Of a stretch of 54,700 nucleotides of DNA, positions 19,681-28,141 are shown piece after piece; position 1 is the stretch's first letter, and each line of letters opens with the position of its first letter. The stretch comes from DASTPP01 sp035762175 (GTDB lineage Bacteria; Myxococcota_A; Polyangia; Polyangiales; Polyangiaceae), in contig DASTPP010000225.1 of assembly GCA_035762175.1 (NCBI GenBank), positions 1 through 54,700 on the forward strand, in the 5' to 3' direction. A program made the position numbers and the translations under genes. Below the pieces are notes generated by a model, which did no database searches, was not told the origin of the DNA, and saw only the letters and a list, made by a program, of their open reading frames with translations.

Positions 19681-20739
19681 CGAGAGAGCCGACCGGGGCC
19701 TCAGGCCGGCCCCCCGGGCGGGGCGTTCAGGCGACCGATTAGGTGACCGAGAGTAAGCAAGGGCCCGAGCAAGGCCCCGGCCCGCCGTCCGTTCTCAACG
19801 AGCCCTCTGCGCCCAGGTCGAACGCCCGAGCGGGCGCGTCGGCCCCGGCGCCTTGCCTCGTCGGCGCGAGCGCGTCGGCACCCGCCGGGGCCGGGCGATA
19901 CTCGGGCGTAGACGGCTGCGCCGTCGGCGTGGCGAGAGCCACGCCGCGAGGCGAAGCGCCCGCTCGACCCGATTCACGACGCCAAGAGCGCCACACAGAT
20001 GCGATTGAGCTAACGAAGTGTGAGAACATGGTACCTTCCTTCTAGGGGGGTGCTCGGCGCCGGCCTTTCGAGCCGGTGCGAGGCATAAGCGTTACGAACC
20101 GGTAGGCACCGCTCGCGGTCGATGTGAAGGGCGCCACGCGGCTCGGGGGCGTCGATGAATACGGCCATCGGGGTAGGGCTCCGGGCACGTGGGGCCCTGT
20201 GCGATGAGGGCGAGCGGGTTGCCCGGCCGCCCGCCTGAAGCTGTCGCCGGCTGGCGACAGTAAGGGTGTACCGCCATAGAAGTAATTGCCTCCCGAGCTG
20301 AGATCGCGCCGACATCATCGTTGGAGCCGTCACATCGGGAGCCTCGTGTCTCAGCCGGGGCGCCAACGGCGACCGTTGGCTGGCCAGGCCGAAGGGCGAG
20401 GCGTCGGACGGTGAGAGACCGAAGGCATTCGGACGAAACTGGGGGGGCTGGCGCGGCTCGTCACGGCGCGGGCCGGCGGGCGCTCGGTTCGAAAATTGGG
20501 CCGCACCGGCGTTCGCGCTCGCCGGGAAGAGCGGCCGCATCGAATCTGTGCATAGTAACAAACCCTAGGCTATCGTGCGGTGACGGGCGCGCGCGCCCGA
20601 GCCCAGGGGGCCTCTCAGGGCGCCTCTCTCGACCCCGGCCGGGGCACGTGCCTGGGCACTCTTCTCAGGATATTCAGCGGAAGGTTACTGCGGTGCGCTC
20701 GCGGCCCATGATGGCGCGAGCGGGAAGGTCGAGGCGGCC
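19681..20739. other. 1.06-kb stretch without a convincing gene
   Basis: The stretch between kinase 1 and sigma 2 has lower GC than its flanks in places. Its open frames look like chance (Pro/Arg/Ser-rich, no domains). It holds a CTGTCGCC-GGCT-GGCGACAG hairpin at 20241-20260 and a 25-nt element at 20111-20135 that recurs upstream of sigma 3. It may contain decayed gene remains, but none could be identified. The promoter for the sigma 2 operon must lie near its right end. Confidence 0.5.
20111..20135 (+). repeat. 25-nt element shared with the region upstream of sigma 3
   Basis: The sequence core CGATGTGAAGGG with flanking GCTCGC and GCC matches 36704-36728 at 22 of 25 positions on the same strand. 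Here it lies about 600 bp upstream of sigma 2; there it is 50 bp upstream of sigma 3. It may be a common regulatory site or a repeat carried with duplicated modules. Confidence 0.4.
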
Positions 20740-21378
20740 ATGGCCGGTGCAACGCGCGAGGGGCTAGAGTGCGAGATTCGAGATAAGCACGAGCAGGGGC
20801 AGTACGCCGCGGCGGCCGCGCTGGTCATCCGCGGCTATGGCGCCGAGCTCTTCGGCTTCCTGCTCGCGTTCCACCGCGACGAAGAGGACGCGGCGGAGGT
20901 CTTCGCGGAGTTTAGCGAGCGCCTCGTCCGCGCCCTACCGGCGTTCCGCGGGGGCAGCTCCTTCCGCACGTGGGCGTACGCCCTCGCGCGCCACGCCTCG
21001 CTCAACTACCGGCGCGGCGCCCGCCGGCGCGACAAGCGGCAGATGCCGCTACCGGACGGCTCGGAGCACCCGGCCGTCGTCGAGCTGACGCGCGACGAGA
21101 CCCCCGCGTACCTGCGCACCGATCGGCGGGCGCGCTTCACCGCCCTGCGCGAGTCGTTGCCGCGCGAAGACCAAGAGCTGCTGGTGCTGCGCGTCGACCG
21201 CGGGCTCTCGTGGAACGATCTCGCCCTCGTGCGGCACGACGGGGCCTCGGCGCTCACCGACGAGGCGCTCAAGCGCGAGGCGATGCGCCTGCGCCAGCGC
21301 TTCCATCTGCTCAAGAAGCGGCTGTCCGCGCTCGCGCGCGACGCGGGGGTGCTCGACGACCGCCCGGAAGGGGGGTGA
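20740..21378 (+). CDS. ECF-type sigma factor, module 2
   Basis: This is a 212-residue paralogue of the sigma factor at 15878-16513. It shares S-S-F-R-T-W-A-Y-x-L-A-R-H in region 2, the linker motif T-x-x-T-P-A-Y-L-R-T, and L-L-V-L-R-V-D-R-G-L-S-W-N-D-L in region 4, and ends in a basic helix. Region 2.2 here is D-E-E-D-A-A-E-V-F, so acidic contacts are retained, unlike module 1. The ATG at 20740 follows GAGG. The stop is 3 bp before the GTG of the kinase gene, and a GGAAGGGGGG ribosome site for the kinase lies in the last codons, so the two are co-transcribed and probably translationally coupled. A membrane kinase regulating its partner sigma factor is inferred from this arrangement. Confidence 0.87.
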   Translation: MAGATREGLECEIRDKHEQGQYAAAAALVIRGYGAELFGFLLAFHRDEEDAAEVFAEFSERLVRALPAFRGGSSFRTWAYALARHASLNYRRGARRRDKRQMPLPDGSEHPAVVELTRDETPAYLRTDRRARFTALRESLPREDQELLVLRVDRGLSWNDLALVRHDGASALTDEALKREAMRLRQRFHLLKKRLSALARDAGVLDDRPEGG

Positions 21379-21381
21379 GCC

Positions 21382-24225
21382 GTGGCCAGCGAGGGCGGCA
21401 GCTCGGGGGCGTCGGGCGATGGCCAGCGGTCCGACGAGAGCTCGTCGGCGGGCGACGTCCTCCGCGAGGTGGCCTTCGCGCCGGCCGTCCCCCCGCCCGC
21501 CCCGAAGCACGACCGCAGCGGCGAGAGGCTCGATCGCTTCTTGCTCACCGGGCTCTTGGGCCGCGGCGGCATGGGCGAAGTCTACGCCGCCCTCGATCTG
21601 ACGCTGCGCCGCAAGGTCGCCCTCAAGCTCCTGCACGCCGAAGCGGTGGGCGACGCCGAGCGGCGGCGGCGCCTCGCGCGCGAGGCCCGCGCGGCGGCGG
21701 CGGTGAGCCACCCGAACATCGCCGCGGTCTTCGAGGTCGGCGACGTCGAGGGCGAGGTGTTCATCGCCCTCGAGCTCGTCGAGGGCCGCTCGCTGCGCGC
21801 GTCGCTCCGCCAGGCCGGGGCGCCGCTGCCCGCGCCCGAGGCGGCGCGCATCGCGCGCGAGATCGCGCGCGGCTTGGCCGCGGCGCACGCGGCCGGGGTC
21901 GTGCACCGCGACGTCAAGCCCGAGAACGTGATGCTCGGCCACGACGGGCGCGTGAAAGTCCTCGACTTCGGCCTGGCCAAGCTGCACAGCGGGCCGAGCG
22001 CGCCGGACGCGCCCACCGCGAGCGCCGTCGCGACGCGCGCGGGCCAGATCCTCGGCAGCCCCGGCTACATGGCGCCCGAGCAGGCGCGCGGGCAGCCGAC
22101 CGACGCCCGCTCGGACGTGTTCTCGTGCGGCGTCGTGCTCTTCGAGATGCTCGCGGGCGTGCGCCCCTTCCAGGGCCCGACGGCGATGGACGTGCTCACG
22201 GCGATCCTGCGCGATGCTCCGCCGCCGCTCGACGGCGCCCCGCCCGCGCTCGCGGGCGTGGTCGCGCGCTGCCTGGCGAAAGAGCCGGGCGAGCGGTACG
22301 CGGACGCCGGCGCGCTGCTCGCCGCGCTCGAGGCCGCCGACACCCCCGAAGCGCTCACCCCCGAGCACCTGTCGCGGCCGCCCTCGCGGCTTCGGTCGAG
22401 CCCCCCCCCCGCGGGGTCGAAGGTCGCGGCGGGGCCCTCGCACGGGCTTCGCCGCGGGGGGGCCGCCCTCGGCACCCTGGCGGTAACGGCCGCGGCTGTG
22501 CTCTCGCTCCGGGCGACGAGGGCGTTCGAGTACGTGCCATCGCCGCCCACGCCCTCGTCCTCGATCGAAGCGCCGGCCACGCCCACGGCCCCCCCGCCCA
22601 CGCGCCTGCCCGCGCCCGTGCTCCCGCCCGTGCTCCCGCCCGCGCCTCCGCCCGCGCCGGGCCCGACCGCCATCACCGACTTGCCGCCACCGCGCTCTCC
22701 CAGCAAGAAGGCCGTCAAGGCCTACCGGGCCGCGCTAAGGTTCTTCCGCAGCGCCGATTGGAGTCGGGCCCGCGAGAACCTGCGCAGGGCGATCGCGTTC
22801 GATCCAGACCTCGCGGCCGCGCACCTCCGGCTCGCGATCACGCGGCCGGGCCTCGACCGCCCGTTCGACGGGTCGATCGCCGAAGTGTACGAAGCGTATG
22901 CCGCGGCGGTGCATCGACGAAACCTGCTCACCCCCCGCGACCGAGGCCTGCTCGAAGCGCTCGAGCCCGCGATGAGGGCAGGGGCGCCGAACATGGCCGA
23001 GACGGTGAGGCGCCTCACTGGGCTGGCCGAGGCCTACTCATCCGACGCGGAGCTCTGGCAGATCTTGGCGATCTACTCGTCGTTCTCTTCACCCGAAAGT
23101 CAGCTCGCCGCCGCCAAGAGAGCGATCGAGTGCGACGATCAGTACGCCGATGCCTGGCAAATGAAAGGGACCGGCCTCGCCAGACAGCGCTCGAACGAAG
23201 CGAAAATCGCCTACGAGCAGTGCCTAGAAATCGCCCCCAGGTCGCCCGATTGCTTGCGGGCAGTCGCCGTGGCCGAGAGCAGGCTCGGCCGCTGCGCCGA
23301 CGCCGAAGGCTTTCTCCGAAGCCAGACGAGGGACGACCCCGACAGCCTCTCGGAGCTGGCCGGCCTGCTTTACCAGCGGAACGAGTCGACGGAGGCGGTG
23401 CACACGGTGCTGCGGCGGAAGTGGAAGCTGTACCCCTCCAACGTCGCCCGGGAGGAGGAGCACTACGATCGCGCGTTGCTCGCCGCCGCGTACGGCGATT
23501 TCGACAGCGCGAGGAAGTGGGCGGGGGAGGAGGCGGATTCGCGAGCCAACCTTCAGCCTTCGCTGAGCACCCAGGCACGTTTCGCGCTTCTCCGGGCCGA
23601 CATCGAGCTGGAGGTGGCGCTGCCCGAGAGCGCGGCGTCAATCGCGCTGGACTTCCTTAAACGACGCGATGGCTGGTCGAAGCTCGACGGGCCGATGTGG
23701 AGTTCGGACCCTACGGTGTACTTGGCGCGCATCGCCGCGCGCGCCGGCAAGCTCTCGGAGGCCGACGTGCGAGAGCGCCGAAACGTTTGGAACGAGGAGA
23801 AGGCTCCGAGCACGGCTCTCGAGAAGGCGTGGGCTTGGTGGCTCACGTACACCCAGGGGATCGAGCGCAAGGAGGAGGCAGACGAGGCCCTCGCCAGATG
23901 GCCCGCGGACGCCTCGCGGTCGGAGCTCTACGCCTGGATGGACGAGAGCGCGGGCCGCGCCCTCTGGCTCGGCGGCAAGCTGGACGAGGCGCTACCCTAT
24001 CTTAAACAGTCCTTCGAGCGTTGCGATCAGTTCTCGACGATTCTGTCGGCGATGCGCACCAAATTTCTCTACGGGCAAGCGCTCGAGAAGCACGGCGAGC
24101 GCGAGGAAGCCTGCAGGGTGTACGGCGTCATCCTCGAGCGCTGGGGCGCGGCCAAGCCTCTCTCGGTCACGGCCGAGCGAGCGAGAGAGCGCGTCGGGGC
24201 TCTCGGCTGCGGCGGGCCCCGCTGA
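21382..24225 (+). CDS. Ser/Thr protein kinase with C-terminal TPR-type domain, module 2
   Basis: This is a 947-residue transmembrane kinase. The shared motif G-D-V-L-R-E-V-A-F-A-P is at residues 24-34. The kinase domain has G-R-G-G-M-G-E-V-Y (60-68), Lys82, H-R-D (Asp177), D-F-G (Asp195) and G-Y-M-A-P-E, all intact. A probable membrane helix is at about 359-376, followed by a Pro-rich spacer (about 380-440). From about 445 to the end are alpha-helical tetratricopeptide-like repeats (for example A-L-R-F-F-R-S-A-D-W-S-R-A-R-E-N-L-R-R-A, and later F-L-Y-G-Q-A-L-E-K-H-G). TPRs bind proteins, so the extracytoplasmic part probably reads a protein partner. GTG start at 21382. Codon composition in the TPR part is slightly less GC-biased than in the kinase part. 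Confidence 0.92.
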   Translation: MASEGGSSGASGDGQRSDESSSAGDVLREVAFAPAVPPPAPKHDRSGERLDRFLLTGLLGRGGMGEVYAALDLTLRRKVALKLLHAEAVGDAERRRRLAREARAAAAVSHPNIAAVFEVGDVEGEVFIALELVEGRSLRASLRQAGAPLPAPEAARIAREIARGLAAAHAAGVVHRDVKPENVMLGHDGRVKVLDFGLAKLHSGPSAPDAPTASAVATRAGQILGSPGYMAPEQARGQPTDARSDVFSCGVVLFEMLAGVRPFQGPTAMDVLTAILRDAPPPLDGAPPALAGVVARCLAKEPGERYADAGALLAALEAADTPEALTPEHLSRPPSRLRSSPPPAGSKVAAGPSHGLRRGGAALGTLAVTAAAVLSLRATRAFEYVPSPPTPSSSIEAPATPTAPPPTRLPAPVLPPVLPPAPPPAPGPTAITDLPPPRSPSKKAVKAYRAALRFFRSADWSRARENLRRAIAFDPDLAAAHLRLAITRPGLDRPFDGSIAEVYEAYAAAVHRRNLLTPRDRGLLEALEPAMRAGAPNMAETVRRLTGLAEAYSSDAELWQILAIYSSFSSPESQLAAAKRAIECDDQYADAWQMKGTGLARQRSNEAKIAYEQCLEIAPRSPDCLRAVAVAESRLGRCADAEGFLRSQTRDDPDSLSELAGLLYQRNESTEAVHTVLRRKWKLYPSNVAREEEHYDRALLAAAYGDFDSARKWAGEEADSRANLQPSLSTQARFALLRADIELEVALPESAASIALDFLKRRDGWSKLDGPMWSSDPTVYLARIAARAGKLSEADVRERRNVWNEEKAPSTALEKAWAWWLTYTQGIERKEEADEALARWPADASRSELYAWMDESAGRALWLGGKLDEALPYLKQSFERCDQFSTILSAMRTKFLYGQALEKHGEREEACRVYGVILERWGAAKPLSVTAERARERVGALGCGGPR

Positions 24226-24562
24226 CGCCAAGCTCGCGGGCTCGCGCCCGGCACGGCGGCCACGCCCGAGCCTGACGGGGCCGCGGCCGGCGAGTCGCTC
24301 CCGACCGGGCCGGTCGCCGAGGGTTGTAGGGCCCGGTTCGTCCGGGGTCGTCCGTTTTTAGGGCGAACACGTTTCACATCCGGAGGCGCCGGTGCCTGCC
24401 TCTTCGGGCGGTCGTGACGGCCCCGACGGCCTCTCGCCCGAGGACCGATGCGCCCCCAGGGCGGCGGCCGAGCGGCCCGCCACGATGAGGGCGCCAAGGG
24501 CGACGCGGCGCGCCCGCTGGCTGTCGCGGGACGGAATCGCACCGATACCAAGGAGAAAACCC
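24226..24562 (+). other. 337-bp intergenic stretch
   Basis: No gene is supported between kinase 2 and the SH3-like lipoprotein. A run GTCCGTTTTTAGG near 24348-24361 is the only T-rich point and could mark termination of the kinase transcript. The end of the stretch provides the strong AAGGAG ribosome site of the lipoprotein. The open frame upstream of that site has no features. Confidence 0.45.
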
Positions 24563-25210
24563 ATGAAGAACTCGATCACTTTGTCGTTGATTCTCGTCGG
24601 CTCGCTCGCGGCGTTGAGCGGTTGTACCGCAACGGGCGAAGACGCGGCCGACGGCGCCACGGGCGCGGGGGCCCCCGCGGAAGCTGCCGCAGCGCACGGG
24701 ATCGCAGAGGCCGGACCGCAAGACGAAGCCCTGCTGCCCGGCGGGGCCCGCTCGAAGGAGGAGTTGCAGGAGCAGATTCGCCTGCCAGGGCAGCGGGCGG
24801 CGGACTTGGGCGAGTCGCCTCCGGATGGTGTGAATGATGTTGCCGCCGAAGCCGAAAGTCGCCCCGAACAGCAAGCTTCGGACGAGGAGCGGGCGGCTCT
24901 CGAGGGGGCCGTGCCGGACGTGCCGACCGACGACGCCGCGGCTTGTGGCAAAACTGGCCCGAATCTGGACACCAAGATCGTCGCCGATGCCGCGTCCCCC
25001 AACTCGGCCAACCAGCGCAGCGGTTCGTCGACCGGCTGCGCCGCGGTCGGCGTCCTGCAGCCGACCGATGACGCGGACTACTACTGCTATACGGCCGGCA
25101 ACGATGGCTTCACCTGGACGTACCTGTCCAACCGGCGGACGGGCGTGCGCGGCTGGGTGCGTGACGATCTGCTGAGGGACAACGGTAGCTTCAAGTGGTG
25201 CGGCTTCTGA
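24563..25210 (+). CDS. Lipoprotein with C-terminal bacterial SH3-like domain
   Basis: This is a 215-residue predicted lipoprotein: a basic start, a hydrophobic core and lipobox A-L-S-G-C, then an Ala/Glu-rich, probably disordered region to about residue 125. The C-terminal 90 residues hold four cysteines and the pattern D-Y-Y-C-Y-T-x-G-x-D-G-x-T-W-T-Y-L. R-T-G-x-R-G-W-V-R-D-D-L-L and a terminal W-C-G-F follow, which match small bacterial SH3 domains. Such domains often bind cell-wall peptides. The ATG at 24563 is well supported by AAGGAG seven bases upstream. The function is unknown. Confidence 0.82.
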   Translation: MKNSITLSLILVGSLAALSGCTATGEDAADGATGAGAPAEAAAAHGIAEAGPQDEALLPGGARSKEELQEQIRLPGQRAADLGESPPDGVNDVAAEAESRPEQQASDEERAALEGAVPDVPTDDAAACGKTGPNLDTKIVADAASPNSANQRSGSSTGCAAVGVLQPTDDADYYCYTAGNDGFTWTYLSNRRTGVRGWVRDDLLRDNGSFKWCGF

Positions 25211-25314
25211 GCGGCCCCCCGCGGGTGCGCCGGCGCCCGATCGAATCGCGTACCTTACCCGGGGCAGAGAGGTTGGGGCGGGCGCGCCGAGGGGGGCCTC
25301 GACTCAGTCGTGCC

Positions 25315-25330
25315 CCGAGGTCGACCTCGG
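25315..25330. promoter_or_regulatory. 16-bp perfect palindrome upstream of a lipoprotein gene
   Basis: CCGAGGTCGACCTCGG is a perfect dyad located 75 bp upstream of the GTG at 25405. The core GGTCGACCT also recurs as GGGTCGACCTC in the repeats at 26043-26104, so it could be a binding site or a degenerate member of the same repeat family. Confidence 0.35.
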
Positions 25331-25404
25331 CCGTGGCCTCGCCCGCGAAGGGGGGGCCGGCGCGGCGACTGTGCGCCGCGCGCCGGCCGTGCAATAGTCA
25401 GGGC

Positions 25405-25983
25405 GTGCACTACCTCGGGTCGCGCATCGTGCTGGGCTTGGCGGGGGCGTGGCTGCTTTCGGGCTGCGCCACGCAACGTGACACGTCGCGGGCGCTGAGC
25501 GTCGCCGGGACGGCGGCCGTGGTGACCGGCGCGACCATGGCGTCGGACACGCGGCATTACGAGCCCGCGCCCGGCACGATCGGCGGCCCTATGAGTTACG
25601 CGCCGAGCTTGGGCCGGGGGGCCCGCCAGGCAGGTACGATCCTCGCGGTGGCAGGCGCCGGGGTGGCCGCGGCGGGCTACGCGCTCGAGCCCAAAGGCCC
25701 CGACGTGAGAAAGCGCCCGGCCGGGTCGGCGCCCGGGCCCGCCTTTGTCACCCCGCGCCTGGTTCGTCGCGACCCAGACCCGGCCCTCGCGCAAGAGCCA
25801 ACGCAGCCCCCCGCAAGCGCCCCTTCGGCCGATGGGGCGCCGGCCGAGGCCCCCGAGCCCTGCCGGCCTTCGAGCACGACGCCCGGGCCCAGGGCCCCCG
25901 CCAGCGAGGGGCTGCCCTGCCCGAGCCCGTCGCCGGCGGGGCCTGTTGCGCCTTCGAGCGGCCCATCGACCCCGACGCCTTGA
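25405..25983 (+). CDS. Small lipoprotein, Pro-rich C-terminus
   Basis: This is a 192-residue protein starting at GTG 25405. A signal sequence ends L-L-S-G-C and is followed by A-T-Q. Residues about 30-100 contain two hydrophobic, Gly/Ala-rich segments (A-G-T-A-A-V-V-T-G-A and I-L-A-V-A-G-A-G-V-A-A-A-G-Y) that could pair with membrane or form a glycine-zipper-like element. The rest is a Pro/Ala/Ser tail with no domain. The start was chosen because it yields a proper lipobox; the longer frame upstream is featureless. No family was recognised. It lies between two other lipoprotein genes on the same strand. Confidence 0.65.
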   Translation: MHYLGSRIVLGLAGAWLLSGCATQRDTSRALSVAGTAAVVTGATMASDTRHYEPAPGTIGGPMSYAPSLGRGARQAGTILAVAGAGVAAAGYALEPKGPDVRKRPAGSAPGPAFVTPRLVRRDPDPALAQEPTQPPASAPSADGAPAEAPEPCRPSSTTPGPRAPASEGLPCPSPSPAGPVAPSSGPSTPTP

Positions 25984-26042
25984 TCGATAGCCCGCGGGTC
26001 GACCTCGACGCCTCGATAGCCCGCGGGGCGCTTCCGATGTCG

Positions 26043-26104
26043 TGAGGCACCGCGGGTCGACCTCAGCGCTTTGAGGCACCGCGGGTCGACCTCAGCGCTT
26101 TGAG
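26043..26104 (+). repeat. 29-bp tandem repeat with degenerate flanking copies
   Basis: The unit TGAGGCACCGCGGGTCGACC... (29 bp) occurs at 26043 and 26072, with a partial third copy at 26101 and degenerate relatives at about 25985-26042. It lies in the 316-bp gap between two lipoprotein genes, a gap that holds no gene. Confidence 0.75.
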
Positions 26105-26299
26105 GCCTCGCGCGTTTACCCCCGACGTCTTGCCCCTCGCGCAGGTCGAGGCCCCGAGCCTCCGGCTTGCCGGGGCTGCCGCGGCGCATGGCGACGCTTC
26201 GCTGGCGCCTCGCGACCGACCGCCGTACTACTTCGGGGCGCTCTTCGCGCCCGACGTCGCGCGGGCGCTCCTTTTCTCGAGCGAGAAACGAGTGAGCCG

Positions 26300-27355
26300 A
26301 TGAAACGCCTATCGAACCTGTTCGGTGTTCCCCTGGTCGGGCTCGCGCTTGGCCTCGCCGCCTCGAGCCTCGTCGCGTGCGGCGATGATGACGATGACGA
26401 CGGCAGCGCGGGCCGCGGCGGCGCCGGTCGCGGCGGCAGCGCCGGCCAGACGAACGGCTCGGGTGGCTCCGGCCCGACGAACGGGTCGGGCGGCTCGGGC
26501 GGCGCCGGCGGGGGCGGCGCCGGCGGCGGCAGCTCGGGCGCGGGCGGCTCCGGTGGCGACAGCGGCGCCGGCGGCGCTTCGAGCGGCGCGGGCGGCGCCG
26601 GCGGCGATAGCTCGGGCGCGGGCGGCGCTTCGAGCGGCGCGGGCGGTGCTTCGAGCGGCGCCGGCGGCGCGGGCGGGGCCAGCGCGGGCGCGGGCGGCGG
26701 CACCGCTGGCGCGGGCGGCGCAACGGGCGGCGCCGGGGGGGCCAGCGCGGGTGCCGGGGGGGCCAGCGCGGGCGCGGGCGGCGTAGGCGGCGCGGGCGGC
26801 GTGGGCGGCGCGGGCGGCGGAACGGGCACGAAGCTCGCCGACATCACCGGCACCTTCTTGTTCGTCTGTACGACCTTGTTCACCCCCGACGTCTCGCAGG
26901 CGTTCCGCTTCCGGGCGACCAACGTCATGACGATCACCGGGTCGAGCGGCTCGCTGCAGACGACCCTACGCCCGCTGGTGGTCGGGGCCACCAACGCGAG
27001 CAACGTGACCGGGGCCGACACGAAGGCCGACGCGCCCGTGACCGTCAACGGCGCGGGCGAGGGCCTGTCCACGTTCGCGCAGGTGGTCATCCCCAGCGCA
27101 GCCAACCCGCTGGGCGTCGAGGTGCAATTGGCCGACGCGGCGTTCCGCAACGGCATCGTCGACCAAGATGACTACTGTGCGCGCTTCGAGGCCACCATCG
27201 CGCAGCCCCCGCTCGGCACGCTCGAGTACGGCAACCCCGAGAATGCCTGCGTCGGCCTGCGCGTCACCGACCCGGCGGGCGCGCTGCCCCCGGTAAGCAA
27301 CGCGCAGCTCAACGCCTGCAAAGCGATCTTGGCGAACACGCCCCCGCCCCCCTGA
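26300..27355 (+). CDS. Lipoprotein with long Gly/Ala/Ser repeat linker and unknown C-terminal domain
   Basis: This is a 351-residue protein. The signal peptide ends S-L-V-A-C, followed by G-D6 and about 140 residues of Gly/Ala/Ser repeats (G-G-A-S-S-G-A type). The C-terminal 175 residues form a beta-rich domain starting A-D-I-T-G-T-F-L-F-V-C-T-T-L, with further cysteines in D-D-Y-C-A-R-F and E-N-A-C-V-G-L and a last C-K-A-I-L. The paired cysteines suggest disulfides and export. No family was recognised. The Cys-Gly-Asp run matches two other lipoproteins in the window, so they may share a sorting route. The linker DNA is highly repetitive and probably length-variable. The ATG at 26300 directly precedes the signal peptide. 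Confidence 0.8.
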   Translation: MKRLSNLFGVPLVGLALGLAASSLVACGDDDDDDGSAGRGGAGRGGSAGQTNGSGGSGPTNGSGGSGGAGGGGAGGGSSGAGGSGGDSGAGGASSGAGGAGGDSSGAGGASSGAGGASSGAGGAGGASAGAGGGTAGAGGATGGAGGASAGAGGASAGAGGVGGAGGVGGAGGGTGTKLADITGTFLFVCTTLFTPDVSQAFRFRATNVMTITGSSGSLQTTLRPLVVGATNASNVTGADTKADAPVTVNGAGEGLSTFAQVVIPSAANPLGVEVQLADAAFRNGIVDQDDYCARFEATIAQPPLGTLEYGNPENACVGLRVTDPAGALPPVSNAQLNACKAILANTPPPP

Positions 27356-28141
27356 GGGCGCGCCCGGCCGGCCGCCGCGCGCGGCCCCTCGTCGCTTTGC
27401 GTGGTACGACCGGCGGCGTTCGAGCCCGGCCGCGACGCCGCCGCGACCGAGGGCGTTCAGGCCCGTCGACGGTGGCGGTCGGGCGCTTCAGTACCAGACC
27501 CAGCGCAGCAGGCCCCAGCCGGGGCCGGCGGCGAGGGCCCGCTCGAAGATGCGATGCCATTCGCGCACCAGCCCCTCGAACCCGTCGGGGTCGTAGATCC
27601 AAGGCCGGTGCAGGCGCTCGGTCTTCGGCGGCTCGCCGGCGAACTCGACGTCGAGCGCGGGCCCCCCGCGGTTGGCGGCACACGCAGCGCCGCGGCGTTC
27701 GTCGTCGGCCCGCTGGCGGCCGAGCTCGCGTGGTTCGACCTTGCCGCCTTGATTTCCCCGCCGAGCGAGCTACCCTTCGCTCACTATGTCGTTCCGCCCG
27801 TTCTTCGTCTAACGAAGCCCCCGACCAGCCCCGCAGCGACGGCCTGGGTGACGCGCACCGCGCGAACCCCGAGGCATCGCGGGCTGCTGGTCGTGGTTGA
27901 AGACGCGGCGTTCCGACACGCATTCGCTCCGTGAGCCGCCCCGCGGCCGCGGGCGGCGTGTCGCGCGGGCGCGTCTTCGCCGAGGTTTCGCGGGCGCGGC
28001 GCCGTCGGGCTGCGCCTTCCCTCGCGCCGCTCGTGCGGCGCCATCGCCGAACCGCGTGCGGCGCGCGCGTCCCCCTTCCGGGACGCGGCGGCCGCGCCCC
28101 GTTCGGCGCGTCCCGAGGCGAACGGAAGAACGGATACGCGC
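27356..28141. other. 786-bp stretch with no intact gene
   Basis: No start-to-stop frame with recognisable protein character is present on either strand. A minus-strand remnant (27488-27769) is described separately. The remainder consists of Arg-rich chance frames. The hflX promoter should lie at the right end; GGAAGAACGG before its start is the nearest purine-rich site. Confidence 0.5.
27488..27769 (-). pseudogene. Possible decayed gene remnant on the minus strand
   Basis: The minus-strand frame ending in TGA at 27490-27488 is open for 93 codons but has no ATG, GTG or TTG near its beginning. Its C-terminal 60 residues look protein-like, with an aromatic-rich, amphipathic segment (P-W-I-Y-D-P-D-G-F-E-G-L-V-R-E-W-H) and the end L-L-R-W-V-W-Y. 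This is unlike the Arg-rich shadow frames. It is best read as the tail of a gene that lost its front. The family is unknown. Confidence 0.35.

Noticed and set aside
20010..20020. Shared word CTAACGAAGTG near sigma 2 and, inverted, near sigma 3
   Set aside because: An 11-base match in opposite orientation is not significant for regions of this length.
19743..20045. 100-codon plus-strand frame after kinase 1
   Set aside because: It is Ala/Pro/Gly-rich without secondary-structure pattern or domain; it is best seen as intergenic.
20010..20561. Possible 183-codon gene or transposase fragment on the minus strand
   Set aside because: Composition is Pro/Arg/Ser-rich, there is no ribosome site, and no recognisable transposase motif. 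It looks like chance coding potential in a gene-poor gap.
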